Assembly (NCBI GenBank): GCA_025766275.1
Contig: JAFKAC010000001.1
Location: 124,001-188,000 of the forward strand
Reading direction: 5' to 3'
DNA length: 64,000 nucleotides
Origin: Lactarius indigo
Lineage: Eukaryota; Basidiomycota; Agaricomycetes; Russulales; Russulaceae
Shown here: one piece after another, positions 10,641-21,164 of the stretch
Numbering within the stretch: position 1 is the stretch's first letter
How the letters are laid out: every line of letters starts with the position of its first letter
Position numbers and translations under genes: made by a program
The notes under the pieces: generated by a model
Told to the model about the DNA's origin: nothing
Database searches by the model: none
Seen by the model: only the letters and a program-made list of their open reading frames with translations

Positions 10641-11446
10641 GAGTTTCGACCTTCCTCTTGGCCCATACCTGCCAGCTATGCGGGAGCAGTCTTTTCATGA
10701 GAAAAACACTCAAACGCTTGCTAAAATGTTTCCATATGGTGGCAAGAATTAATTTCCCATGGTCCTTTGTCATTATCCTCCAGTTGTGCGAATTTTATGT
10801 CTGAGTTGGTTTTTTTTCATAGCTTTTTTCGCCGAAAGACCATTGACGCGGGGTACTGTATTGTGACGTGCTGTGAGTGTGCTGTGACAAGGGCTGTGCT
10901 GTGCAAAGGCGCTGTGTCCAAAACAACTAGCCGGAAACCGGACCGCCACTCGAAGTGCCACCCAACTCGGAACTCCTGAACCACGCCAACCTTGACCGAC
11001 TGTGTAACTCCACACGAGATTTTTTCGTTCCTAAGGAAATCTATGGGCGTCTAAGTCTCTTTCATGAGATACTAGCGAGAGCATCAGGGGCGATTGTTGC
11101 AGTCAGTGCTCTCACCTAGATCCTTGGCATTGCCAAGTATACGGAGAAGATGTCTCTTCGCCCTCACATGCCACTTCGACCACGAGCTCTTGCCAAATAG
11201 ACTGGACATATGATACATGTCCCGCTTCTGGTCTGCCCAACGAGGGGCACCCCTGAGACAATCCCTGAGAACTCTGGGTCCTTAGTGTGTGATTTGAAGC
11301 TAATTTCGCAACGGTTGCAGTAGGCATCGACTGTGTCCAGTTCTGGCGGCCTTTTGTTTCACATCCTTATACGTTTAATATTTACGAGCGGCCACTGTTA
11401 ACACCCCACCATATTGCGGTGTGCTCTACCTAGGCCATAACCTTCG
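10641..11446. other. spacer between DUF6535 copies A and B
   Basis: Bases 11150-11260 resemble a motif seen upstream of other units (clusters of cgagctc..gtcgaat..ggac..cgagatgtaccctg type), so this belongs to the duplicated spacer family. No gene was recognised. Bases just before 11447 should contain the promoter of gene B. Confidence 0.4.
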
Positions 11447-14276
11447 ATGTCTGCTGGTGGTGCCCCTCAAGAGGCAATAAACGTACACAACGCAAGAGTT
11501 GGTACCGGTAATTTGCTCCCCCATGACTTTAGTACCCTTACCGTTCTCACTTTACCCTGTTGTAAAGTAGGTGACCATCAGCACCCGCCCCAGTCGGCGC
11601 AGTGTCAAGCGTCGTCCGGTGCATCTAATTTCGTTGATGGGTCTGGGACTATTTTTTCGATGTATTTAGAAATGGCGACGGAAGAAGACAAAAAGATGGC
11701 CGAAAACTGGAAAGCGGACGCTGACGGGATACTAATCTTTGTGCGTCTCTGTCTTCTCATCCCGTGATTACGCTGACTCAATGATCGTAGACCGGTTTAT
11801 TCTCTGCTGTTGTCGCGTCGTTAATCTCAGTGTCCATTCAGGACATTCGACCGAACCCACAGGACACCGCCAATTTCTACCTTGCAAATATCTATCGGAC
11901 TGCTTCTGACACGAATCAATCCAATACTCCCCTCCCTTCTTCCCCACCTCCATTCTCTCCACCGACGTATGCCATCTGGGTCAATTCACTTTGGTTCTTG
12001 AGCCTAGCCATCAGTGTTTCCTGTGCTCTGCTCGCGACGTTGCTACAACAGTGGGCTCGAAGATACCTCAGGGTTACTCAGCCACATTGCAGTCTGCATA
12101 AGCGAGCTCGGATCCGTACATTCTTCGCTGAAGGTGTCGAGAGGATCCTCCTTCTGTGGGCGGTCGAAGCATTGCCCATGCTGCTACATATTTCCCTATT
12201 CCTGTTCTTTGGCGGCCTGTCTGTGTCCCTATACAACGTTACTGACCTCACGACTTCCAGGTTGGTGCTGTCATGGGTCGCCCTTTGCACTGCTCTGTAT
12301 GGATTCGTCACAATTGTGCCAATCTTTCGTCACGACAGCCCATACCTCACCCCACTCTCATTGCCGGTGTGGCACATTGTTACTGGAATATCATTTGTCA
12401 CGTTTCAAGGTCTTCGGAGGCTCATCGATTCAGAGTTCCTTGGTCCCAATGGCCACCATCGCTTTCGGGATTCGGAGAGAAGATATCGTAGATTTCTCAA
12501 GCAGGGGATGCGGAAGACAGCCGAAGAAACCGCTCTCAACTTACCATCGGAGATTGATGCTCGCGCATTTCTGTGGACATTCAACCTTTTAGACGAAGAC
12601 GACGAAAGGGAGCGTTTCTTTTCCGGCTTACCCGGCTTCCGATACTCGAAAGTGGTCGACAATCCCCTGCCCAGCCTCACCGAAGAGGAAAACAAGAAGC
12701 TTTCTGAAACAATGATAGGGTTTCTCGACCGCACAAACTCATCCGATTCGCTTCCAGAGTCTCTCAAAAAGCGGAGAGCCATAATATGCGCGAAAGCTAT
12801 CGATCCAACACACACTCCCGGGGCATTGAAAATTCTCGAGATAATTTTGTCTCGCTACCAAGAGGATATTCCGTTGGTCGCCGAAATTGTGCGGACTGTG
12901 AGGGGCTGGGGCAACAGAGCGGGCGAAGACATTGTTTCGCTTATCGAAGCTACAGTCATGAAAACTCTCGCAAGCGCGCCACGACGAAATGACTCTTGGT
13001 TTATTCTCGCCTCCAAAGAACTGGGCATCCAAGAACCCGCCCTCCGAGATTACGCCGCACACGGTGAGGACTTGTCACTTGCCATCTTGATTCATATTAT
13101 TGGCCAGCAATTAAGGTATCTCCGGAAGCCAACATGGCCGCGGAATGAGCTACGGATCCATTTAGGAAGAGCTTCGAGGTTCGACGCACAGAATACGTCA
13201 CCTGAGCTGCAGCACGAGTTCTGTGCGCTCTGGAATCGGGTGGCCCTCAAAGCGCAGAATACCAACGATTGCATGATCGCGGGGTATATCCTCAAACAGA
13301 TCCGCAGGGTTTACGTCACCCTACACCAAGGTACCGACGCGGCTCCAATACTATTCAACGCATTCACTGCCGATGAAACATCGATTCTGTTGTGGCCATT
13401 CTCGTATCCATTGTGCCACGTCCCTGATCATCACCCGGTATTGACACCACATATCCACGATGACTCTTCCTCCACGACCATTGCTCACGCTGTCCTGCAC
13501 GATAATGCTTCGCTACCCCATGTTCCCCTTGCTAACCTCGATGCGCCTTCCTCGTCCGTACCCGCCCCACATCATGTCGGCGAAAGCTCCACGGATGTAC
13601 CACCACTTGACAATGATATACATGTTTCAGGGCCATTCCATCCCGCTCATCAGACAACCGCCATTGAACACCTCCACATTCCCATCACTTCCCAGCCCGA
13701 AGAACCAGCCACAGCTCATGTGGTCCGAGGTGATCTTGACGCCTCCGTAACAACGGCCCTTCCCACCCCTGAACCTTCACCGTCCACCCTTCCTACCTCA
13801 ATGGCCACAACCTCCCCACCTGATGCCGTTGCCGTTCAGCACGTCGCAGACCACTATACTTCTTCGGATGTCTTGGACGTTTTATCGCTACCTTCTCCCA
13901 CTCCTGTCCTCTACAACATTCTCCCTGCAGGTCTGCTGTCGTCTTTTAGACTCTCCCGTGACTGGATCTGACCACGTCGCTGCCAGCTCCCGCTTCTCCG
14001 GGCCGGGCTCTCCCACAGCTATCTTCTGTACCTGATTTGGGCGCAGTTTCTGGGGAAGAGGGTCAAGAAGAGGGTAGTGCGAAGGCTGCATTGCTAGAGG
14101 CGCTTGGTCACCCTTTGACGATTCAGGAAAATACCATGGTTAACCCAGATCTTCCGCCACAGTCGCCGTCACCGTCGCCTACTGAGGTCGCCATCGCAGG
14201 TCCTTCATGGCGCTCTCTTAGTGCAGAGCACACAGGAGACGGTCCTCTACATCCTTCGCACAGCCAGAATTTGTAA
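11447..14276 (+). CDS. DUF6535-family membrane protein, gene B (intact, 886 aa)
   Basis: Four exons: 11447-11507, 11571-11740, 11791-13930 and 13987-14276. All introns are GT-AG, and the phases match those of the paralogues. Exon 2 carries SNFVDGSGTIFSMYLEMATE and WKADADGILIF. Exon 3 begins TGLFSAVVASLISVSIQDIR, the hallmark of the DUF6535 N-terminal domain. Four hydrophobic segments are visible: TGLFSA..VS, YAIWVNSLWFLSLAISVSC, LLHISLFLFFGGLSV and SWVALCTALYGFVTIVPIF. A soluble region of about 300 residues follows, then a Pro/Ser/Thr-rich tail with TDVPPLDN. The C-terminus ends PLHPSHSQNL, lacking the DIV ending of other members. An AATAAA lies at 14375-14380. No biochemical function is known for the family. 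A membrane location is inferred from the helices. Confidence 0.85.
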
Positions 14277-16878
14277 AGTATCACCCTATACTGGTATGGT
14301 TTTTGTTGGGCCTTCCCGCCATCATGGTGCCCTTGTCTCGGGTTTTTCTGGTGTATATATATTCATACTTGCAGAATAAAATACGAGTAGTGCGGAAGAT
14401 ATGTGTAAGTATGAATAGTATTGGAAACACGAGGGCTGAAACCGCCATTGAGAGTCGGACGGGTACGAGCGAACCATCATGGTACTCGGGGAAAGCATGG
14501 AACAATTGGACAGCTGTGCTATTTCCACGGTAACACCAAGTGTTGTGCAGGCCGAGGGCGGAGTGGGACTCGTTGCATGGCGCTAGGGTAAGAGAGAAGG
14601 GGCACGCACCAAGATGAGACACTACAGTCATGTCGGGACGTGTGAGAAATCGAGGACGGGTGCTCTTACGAGGTATGGACGCTCGGAAATGTAAAGTAGG
14701 GTAGTGAGTAATAAATTAGATTCAACGCGTGCGCTGCCTGTGTCTGTACGAACGGAAAAGGCACTCAGCGCCTGCGCACGCTAGAACAGATACTATGGAT
14801 ATATTCACCTGTACGAACGGACAAGGCACTTGTGCCGGTAAGTACAGGGAGATAGATAGTAAGCTACTATAACTTACCTCAGTGTCTGCGCACGCTAGAG
14901 CAGATACTGAGGTTTTACGGTACGAACATATGAGGCTCTTATACTGAAGGTATACGAAAATAAGTTTCTCATCCACTTCCGCGGGACAGCGAAAGTGGCC
15001 GGAATCAAGACGGTAAGTAAGTGAAAATAACAGGACGTCGTGCGGGTTTGCACGACATCCGCTCAGTACCAGAATATACGGGATGTACGAAAGGAATAAT
15101 CGATAAGACATTAGAACTTACTTCAACAGGTGCCACTGCACGTCAGTTGAGAATCGGAGTCGGGGACAGTAGGGACGCCGTGAGGCGAGAGTACGTGAGT
15201 TAAGCGCGTCAGAGTGGATTCGGCTCCAATTCTCCAGGTTCTGCACACAGCACTGGGGCAAATGGAGAGTAGCAGTGAAGAATGTGTCCCGCGCTTGGCG
15301 CCCGAGGACCACGTCTCTAGATCAGCTGATGATATAAGCGGTGGTACCAACTACCAAGCGCACCTGCCAAAAAAGAGAAATTGCTCCTACCTAGACCGGT
15401 GACCGCTCGCTGTATGGGTGTTCCGGCTGCGCAAGGACCGCTCGATAGATTGTGAGAGCTAAGGAACACATAGAGCGGTTACCTAGCAGCATACTCGCGT
15501 CATCAGAATGACTCTCACTGTGCCTCACCGATAAGGGCTTCGTAGGTGTTCGTTGCCGATGTAGCGGGAAGCGGTGATTTTCAAAGTGGTTGGCATCCAA
15601 AACCGAGGGAACTGGGGTGAAACAGGCACACGGCCAAGTGAAAGAGGAACAGCAGCGCTTTTTGAAGCCAGATGGAAGAGATCCACCCAAAAGAGAGCCC
15701 ACGCACTTATGACCCGGGACGAGTGGAAAGTCAAGGATATCAGAATGTCAGTAAGAAGCGTCACAAGGGTCTACAAAACATGGGAAGGTAAAGACGTCAA
15801 GTATTACTATGCGATTCAAGGCCAACGGAGCCTACAGGCGCGCGAGGCAGCGCACATGGCCGACCGGCCGGGTTAGGGCGTGTGCAAGCGCGTCTCGTTC
15901 GAACGAGCGGGCGTGGGCCGCATGGGAATGGAGGGAATTGCATGCAATGAAAGAGCGGATGCGACATGATGTGTGCGTCGGGGATGGTGTGGAAAGTGTG
16001 TGTGACTGCTTGTGAGCACGAGGGCGATGCGGCGCGGCGGGGACAGAAAGCTACGAAATAATATAGCGTATGCCCATCGGGTGGGTTGTGAACATTCTGG
16101 GGAGCTGCAGAAGCGGGTGCATGGCGTAGGGGTCTGTGGTCTTTTTTTTTTTTTCAAGCTGAAAGCAACCCGCGAGGTAAGGCGTCGGCACTTGCCGCAT
16201 GGGGACTCGATTTAGGCCTGGGACCACGTGGGAAACGCAGGCGCATCACTACCTCCAACGATCGCAGCGATGTTGCGTACCCGACACTCGAACACTGGAA
16301 AGCGAAAATACGGGGTGAGAGCAGGGTTGTTGTTCTCCCAATAAGCCATATCGTAACACGCCTTCCTCGTCGTCCTCGCCTGTCCACTGGCATTCCCCAG
16401 TGAGATCTACGGGCCTACAGCCGGGACTCGCCAAGAGGCGACCGAATGGGCGGAAGGCAGACAGTGAAAATGGATGTTGGGGATAGTGTGGGTGCAGTAG
16501 GGACGAGCAGCAAGAGTTGAGCGCATCAGATTTGAGTTGTATAGGAACGCACGTATATGTCGAGTTGGCATGGCGCATACAAAGTATGGCGGTATGCGCA
16601 GTGATATATAGTGATAGCCTGAGGGAACTCGTCCCATTGCCAAAGTATCAGCACTTTAGCTTCAGCGCTTCGACCCATTCGCATAAGTAGTGACTGTTCT
16701 CGGCCAGGCAATACAATGTCGGGTTGACCGAATCTCAAGCGCTCGACGCTCAACTTGTTACGTGCGCTTTCGTGACGTCAGTAAGTTGATCGATCACCGA
16801 GCGCTTGCGGTTTGGTTGCTCCGATGTTATTAGGTACTTAAAAGACATTGTGGGAGAATAGAGTGAGCTTGTTTGAGT
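14277..16878. other. spacer between gene B and the hAT element
   Basis: No convincing gene. Two short repeated motifs are present: ctgtacgaacgga-aaggcact (14744-14764, 14809-14829) and tgcgcacgctaga-cagatact (14773-14793, 14888-14910). A run of 12 T lies near 16141. From about 16730 to 16878 the sequence becomes the upstream region of gene C, with TGACGTCA at 16773-16780 and ACCGAGCGCTTGC at 16796-16808. It is interrupted by the hAT element. Confidence 0.45.
16871..16878. repeat. left 8-bp target-site duplication of the hAT element
   Basis: GTTTGAGT directly outside the left terminal inverted repeat. Identical to 20927-20934. Eight base pairs is the duplication length expected of hAT transposons. 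Confidence 0.95.
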
Positions 16879-16895
16879 TAGTGTTGCCGCGAGTT
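16879..16895 (+). repeat. left TIR of the hAT element
   Basis: TAGTGTTGCCGCGAGTT, perfect inverse of 20910-20926. After 17 bases the two ends diverge until the subterminal repeat. Confidence 0.94.
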
Positions 16896-17082
16896 GATGC
16901 GGTCCAAGTCGAGTCGGAAACTCGACAGCAACTCTAACTTGGGAGTTCACACCGGTGCAACTCGGAAGTTCAGGTCCAGACGGGAACCAATGGGAAGCCT
17001 TCAATTCTGAAGGTTCACACGCCCCTTTCACCCAGCGTTCTAAGACAGAACACCTCGTACTCAAGTATATATGTGCTGTAAC

Positions 17083-20000
17083 TTAGGTACTACCATTGGG
17101 CTCATCCATGCTGCGCAACAAATCCAGAAGTTCGTCTGTTTTCCCGAGAGAAACAAGCTCATTAATTGCTGCCTCTGTTGCGTACTCAATGGAGTAGTCC
17201 TCTTCAGCTGCAACCAGACCGGACATAAAGTCAAGGCGACCTTGCCTGTATACATGCTTCAAGACTTGAAGAACTTCAAGCAGTGCTGGTGAGAGGAGGT
17301 TCCGGCGTAGAGCACAAGTCTCCTTGCTTGATGAGAAAATGCGTTCACAGGAGACGGACGATGCCTGAACAGGCAAAACATCAACAGCAACTTTAAACAT
17401 GAGCGGAAAATCGGCCCCAATTGCCTATTGACACAATTCATCAGTCATCAATGTGTGATCGGGACAAGAACTTACCTCCCAAAAGCAAACTAGATCAAAT
17501 TTCTCCTCCATCGTGCGCAGAGGTGCCTGTTTCCAACGATAGATCTCACTCTTTACAGCAGTGAGGTCTCGGGCAGCGTCCTCAACTTCTTGATCGGCTG
17601 TTTGTTCAGTGGTGAGAGTGGGAATTGATGGAGGGGTGGATGTTGTAGAAAATGGAGTGCTCGTGTAGGGAGATGATGAGCGACTTGACGGATTTGAGGT
17701 GGAGGGGAGGGAAGCTGTGCGACGGACAGTGGACAAGCTTGAAAGGCCCACAAATCCTCTGGCCTGTGCATGGCTAGCTGATGTCACCATGTTCAGCCGA
17801 GGTAGACGAGGACCTCGATGTCTTTGTTGCATTGCCCTCTCTTCCAGACGTGTGGACTGGGAGTAGAGCAGCATCTACCGGTGATCTCAATATTAGTGAT
17901 ATGTTGCCAACGAGCTATTCAAAATACGTACTGCTTCTTCGAGCCAGATTTCTGCCGCAACGCACTCTTTCAGATCCCACTGCTGCTCCATCCACTGGAA
18001 CTTTGTTCGGGGGTTGAGAACTAGATAAACAATGTGTCAGTGACATATCAGCATCATAGCCCACCCAGTAAACGTACTCATTGCTAGAGCATAAATTTTG
18101 TTGCGACGGCCCTTTGAAACATATTCCATAATTTTTGCAACGCCAAGGCCAATATAATGTGACATTTCGGGGATGGCAAGTGCGAGGGATTTCCATAGTT
18201 CAACAAGCTTTTCGTAAACGGGCAGGGCCATAGCAAGAGTAGTGTTTTCTCAGCAGCGAGTAGCTCTTGGGCCCAATGAGGGATCTGGAGTATTTGATGG
18301 ATATGTCCTAAGACTTCGTATTGTTTGCTCGTGAAGAGGCGGTGTGTATGGTCAGCCATGGAGGGTCGTTGTAGGAAGTTTTGTATTGGCTACATAGACA
18401 CAAGTCAGCGACTCGGAAAGTCCTGAATAATAAAAGAAAAGCTTACCGGATAAAGCTCCATTGTGCGGTCAATCATATTGTATGTGGATGACCATCGCGT
18501 CTCACAATCACGAAGTAGCTGGACTACCCTTATTATCTCACCCCATGTATTCGACTTGTTGCCATCCTCAATGGCACACTTGAGCTCCTTACGACGACTT
18601 CCAGATGCACGGCAGACACCTACAATCCCTCGTGTTTGGCCCACGGGATCAGAGTCGAGTGCTTCAGCATAGCCAGCAAGCTCGTCAGCTGGAATATCAG
18701 CACCACATTCTAACACAGGGTAAAAAGAATTTTCCTTCATCTCCTTCAGCATAGTCTGGACAGCGATGTTGACAATGTGAGGAAAGCATCTGAATAGAAG
18801 CAGTCAGTGGGTCGCAATGCCAGAGTGAAGCCTCGATAACACATACCGGATGCGATTACCTATTCTGTCGAACGGAATTCCTTCTTTTTGTAGATACAGC
18901 TCAAGCCATTCCATTAAAGTGTCACAATTTGACGCGTTGTCCAAGGTGAACTGGCCAAGCTGCCAAGTAAGATGAGATGGTGTAAAGCATGACCAGGAAC
19001 TGATGAACGCGTAGCCTCACCTTTCCGAGTAAATGGGCCTCTTTGAGTATGTCAAATATGATTTTGGCAATGTTATTTCCGTCATGTTTGCCATCGACAA
19101 CTCGGAATGCAAGGAGTCGATTGTCTAAGCGGAGGCGGCCAGAGCTATCATGTGAGAGAAAGTGGGAGGTGAGGGCCATGAACGAAACCAGGTTCGGGTC
19201 ACTCCAGAGGTCTGATGAGAAAGATACACGACCCAGAGACTTCTATGGTCCATATTAATACCAGAAACACAAGTAGCGAATAGAAACCAACCTGATAACA
19301 CACTTTCAAGTGTTGGCGCTCTTGCTCGTAAGCTGCAAAGATGAGCTCAGTAAGTTTTGTACGGTGAGGAAGATCTTTCTCGCTGATGTTGCAGTGGCCA
19401 TAGACAATAAAGTCACGAAATTCGGGACATTCGACAATGTTGATAGACTAAATTGGCTATTAGAAATTGCACAGTCAATACAGAAACAAGTTAAAAAATA
19501 CCTGATCATCAGCTACAATCCATTTTACGAGACGCCCCAGCCACTCCTTGAGATTGAATGGCTCAGCAGATGTGTTTGTCATTGAGTCAACGGGTTTGTC
19601 TGCGTGCTTGAGGTTGAGTAATTTGCATACACGCTCATACTCCTCGGAATGGACTCCCTTGAGGTGTTTCCGAATGGTCGTGACAACACCGTCCCCGTTC
19701 TTCCAACATTTCCATTCACTGGAAAATATCATCAGTATCACACACCCCGAGAATCATAAATGACTTACTGGCATAGTTTGCAGCTCACATGAGATGTACG
19801 GGGCTTCTCCATGAGGGGCGGATTGGTCACAGATGGTAGGCCTGGAGGTCGCACATCAGATTCAACAGCACATACAAAGTACCAGCAGTCTGTTGCGGAG
19901 TTCTGCTTTGTCGTGAGCCTTCTGTTTTGGGAAAGAGACAAGTAGGATGTGGTGGGGAGAGCGGTCGACAAGGAAGGGACTGGGACAGAGGGACCTGCTG

Positions 20001-20622
20001 CAGGGAGGATTGGCAATGAGGCTGTTGCAGGTGCCTGGTCATCATTAGAGGCAGGTGGACCAACCCCACATCCAGCAGCTACGGGCCCAGTATCAAGTGA
20101 TGCTGGAACACGAGGGCGCTTTACACGTGGCTTTGGCCCAGGTCCAGTGGTACCAGCTTTCCGCTTGGCAGTCCTAGTCGGAACAGAGGGTAGACGCACA
20201 TCAGGAACGACTGGGGGGAGGGGTAGTTGGCTAGGGATATGTTGCTGAGGTTGCTGAGGCTCTCGGGTGCGGATAGGTGTTAGATTTGGTAGTATATTAC
20301 GATGGGGTGATGATGGATGTGTAGTATACATATTAGCAATTCGGGAATGATGATTATCGTGAAAAGTATTAGCAAGGGAGTTATAATTGTAAGAGTTGTA
20401 TGTACCAGCGTAGTCACAGTGGTGCTGTGTGGGTGGACCTCTTGAGCGAGGAGTGAAGGGTGAATGACCTGAAAGCATTGCCGTGCGAGCCCGGGATGGT
20501 GTCTGGAACATAGCAGATGACCGTGGATAGTACCCTGAGGGATGGTTGCCCTGCTGGGGTACAGGTTGCAAAGCACGGCATTGACAGCTTTGCGGATTGA
20601 GGCATGAGCAAAAGCTGCTCAT
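17083..20622 (-). CDS. hAT transposase (multi-exon, apparently intact)
   Basis: The start chosen is the ATG at 20622 (MSSFCSCLNPQSCQCRALQP). A Pro/Ser-rich N-terminus with a basic stretch (KRKAGTTGPGPKPRVKRPR) precedes a BED-like zinc finger: CKLC is joined across an intron with a GTAAGT donor (19729-19768) to HEWKCWKNGDG and HLKGVH. The RNase H-fold core follows, with the first aspartate in FSSDLWSD, the second in FTLDNASNCD, then CFPHIVNIAVQTML and CETRWSSTYNMIDR. The end is the hAT dimerisation domain: VDVLPVQASSVSCERIFSSS, RRNLLSPALLEVLQVLKH. At least six short introns are implied. The exon junction at 17419-17476 is also GT-AG. No disabling change was noticed, but not every junction was proved. 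The enzyme cuts and pastes the element in the nucleus. Confidence 0.85.
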
Positions 20623-20909
20623 TGAAGGCCGAGAGAGAGAGCGCGCACTATAGTTTTTCACTTGTATGGCTCTGAGTCTTCGTTGATCACAGTATATTTG
20701 TTCACTAGTATTATGGCCACGGTACAGAGACCACACACAACTATTATTTGGTAGAGAGATAGAGATATATTGAGTACACGACAAAGGAAAAATCTGCAGG
20801 GCTTTTTTGGAGACAACTCCCGAGTTGCACCGGTGTGAACTCGAGTGTTCAAGCCGGTCCGAGTTTCAAAAGTTCGGTCCGAGTTAGAGTTGACACCGGT
20901 GTGGACTCT

Positions 20910-20926
20910 AACTCGCGGCAACACTA
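20910..20926 (-). repeat. right TIR of the hAT element
   Basis: Perfect inverse of 16879-16895, followed by the target duplication at 20927-20934. Confidence 0.94.
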
Positions 20927-20934
20927 GTTTGAGT
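20927..20934. repeat. right 8-bp target-site duplication of the hAT element
   Basis: GTTTGAGT, identical to 16871-16878. Confidence 0.95.
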
Positions 20935-21015
20935 AAGAAACTGAGACGCGGTTGAGTAAAAACGGCTTCCGAAAGCGCAAAAAATGAATTATTTGCAATG
21001 GACAAAAGGTCGAAC

Positions 21016-21028
21016 ATCGGGCGCTTGC
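21016..21028 (+). promoter_or_regulatory. shared upstream motif of DUF6535 genes, copy in front of gene C
   Basis: ATCGGGCGCTTGC, about 140 bp before the start codon of gene C. Close copies stand before genes E (43471-43483), F (48422-48434) and I (60906-60918), and on the far side of the hAT element (16796-16808). It could be a protein-binding site or merely conserved by duplication. Confidence 0.4.
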
Positions 21029-21164
21029 TCTTCGGGCTCTCCGGCTGACTCCGTTACCGCCTCATGGTACTCTCGTGGTGTTTTTTTACAACTGACTGAG
21101 GGCAGTCACTCTCAACACGTTCCACCCCCTACATTGTACTAATCGACTCTCACCAAAGTCTTCG

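Larger units (their letters stand above)
16879..20926 (-). mobile_element. hAT-superfamily DNA transposon, complete by structure (4048 bp)
   Basis: Perfect 17-bp terminal inverted repeats, TAGTGTTGCCGCGAGTT at 16879-16895 and its inverse at 20910-20926, are bounded by identical 8-bp duplications. A 21-bp subterminal inverted repeat centred on ACACCGGTG occurs at 16945-16965 and 20820-20840, with further CACCGGTGT and AACTCGG copies nearby. These are likely transposase binding sites. The only gene inside is a hAT transposase on the minus strand. The insertion lies in the 5' flank of DUF6535 gene C. The related flank of gene F (about 48317-48370) lacks the element and serves as an empty-site comparison. 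Confidence 0.95.

Noticed and set aside
16141..16152. Run of 12 T near 16141 as a second retroposed poly(A) insertion
   Set aside because: No flanking target duplication and no polyadenylation signal next to it were seen.
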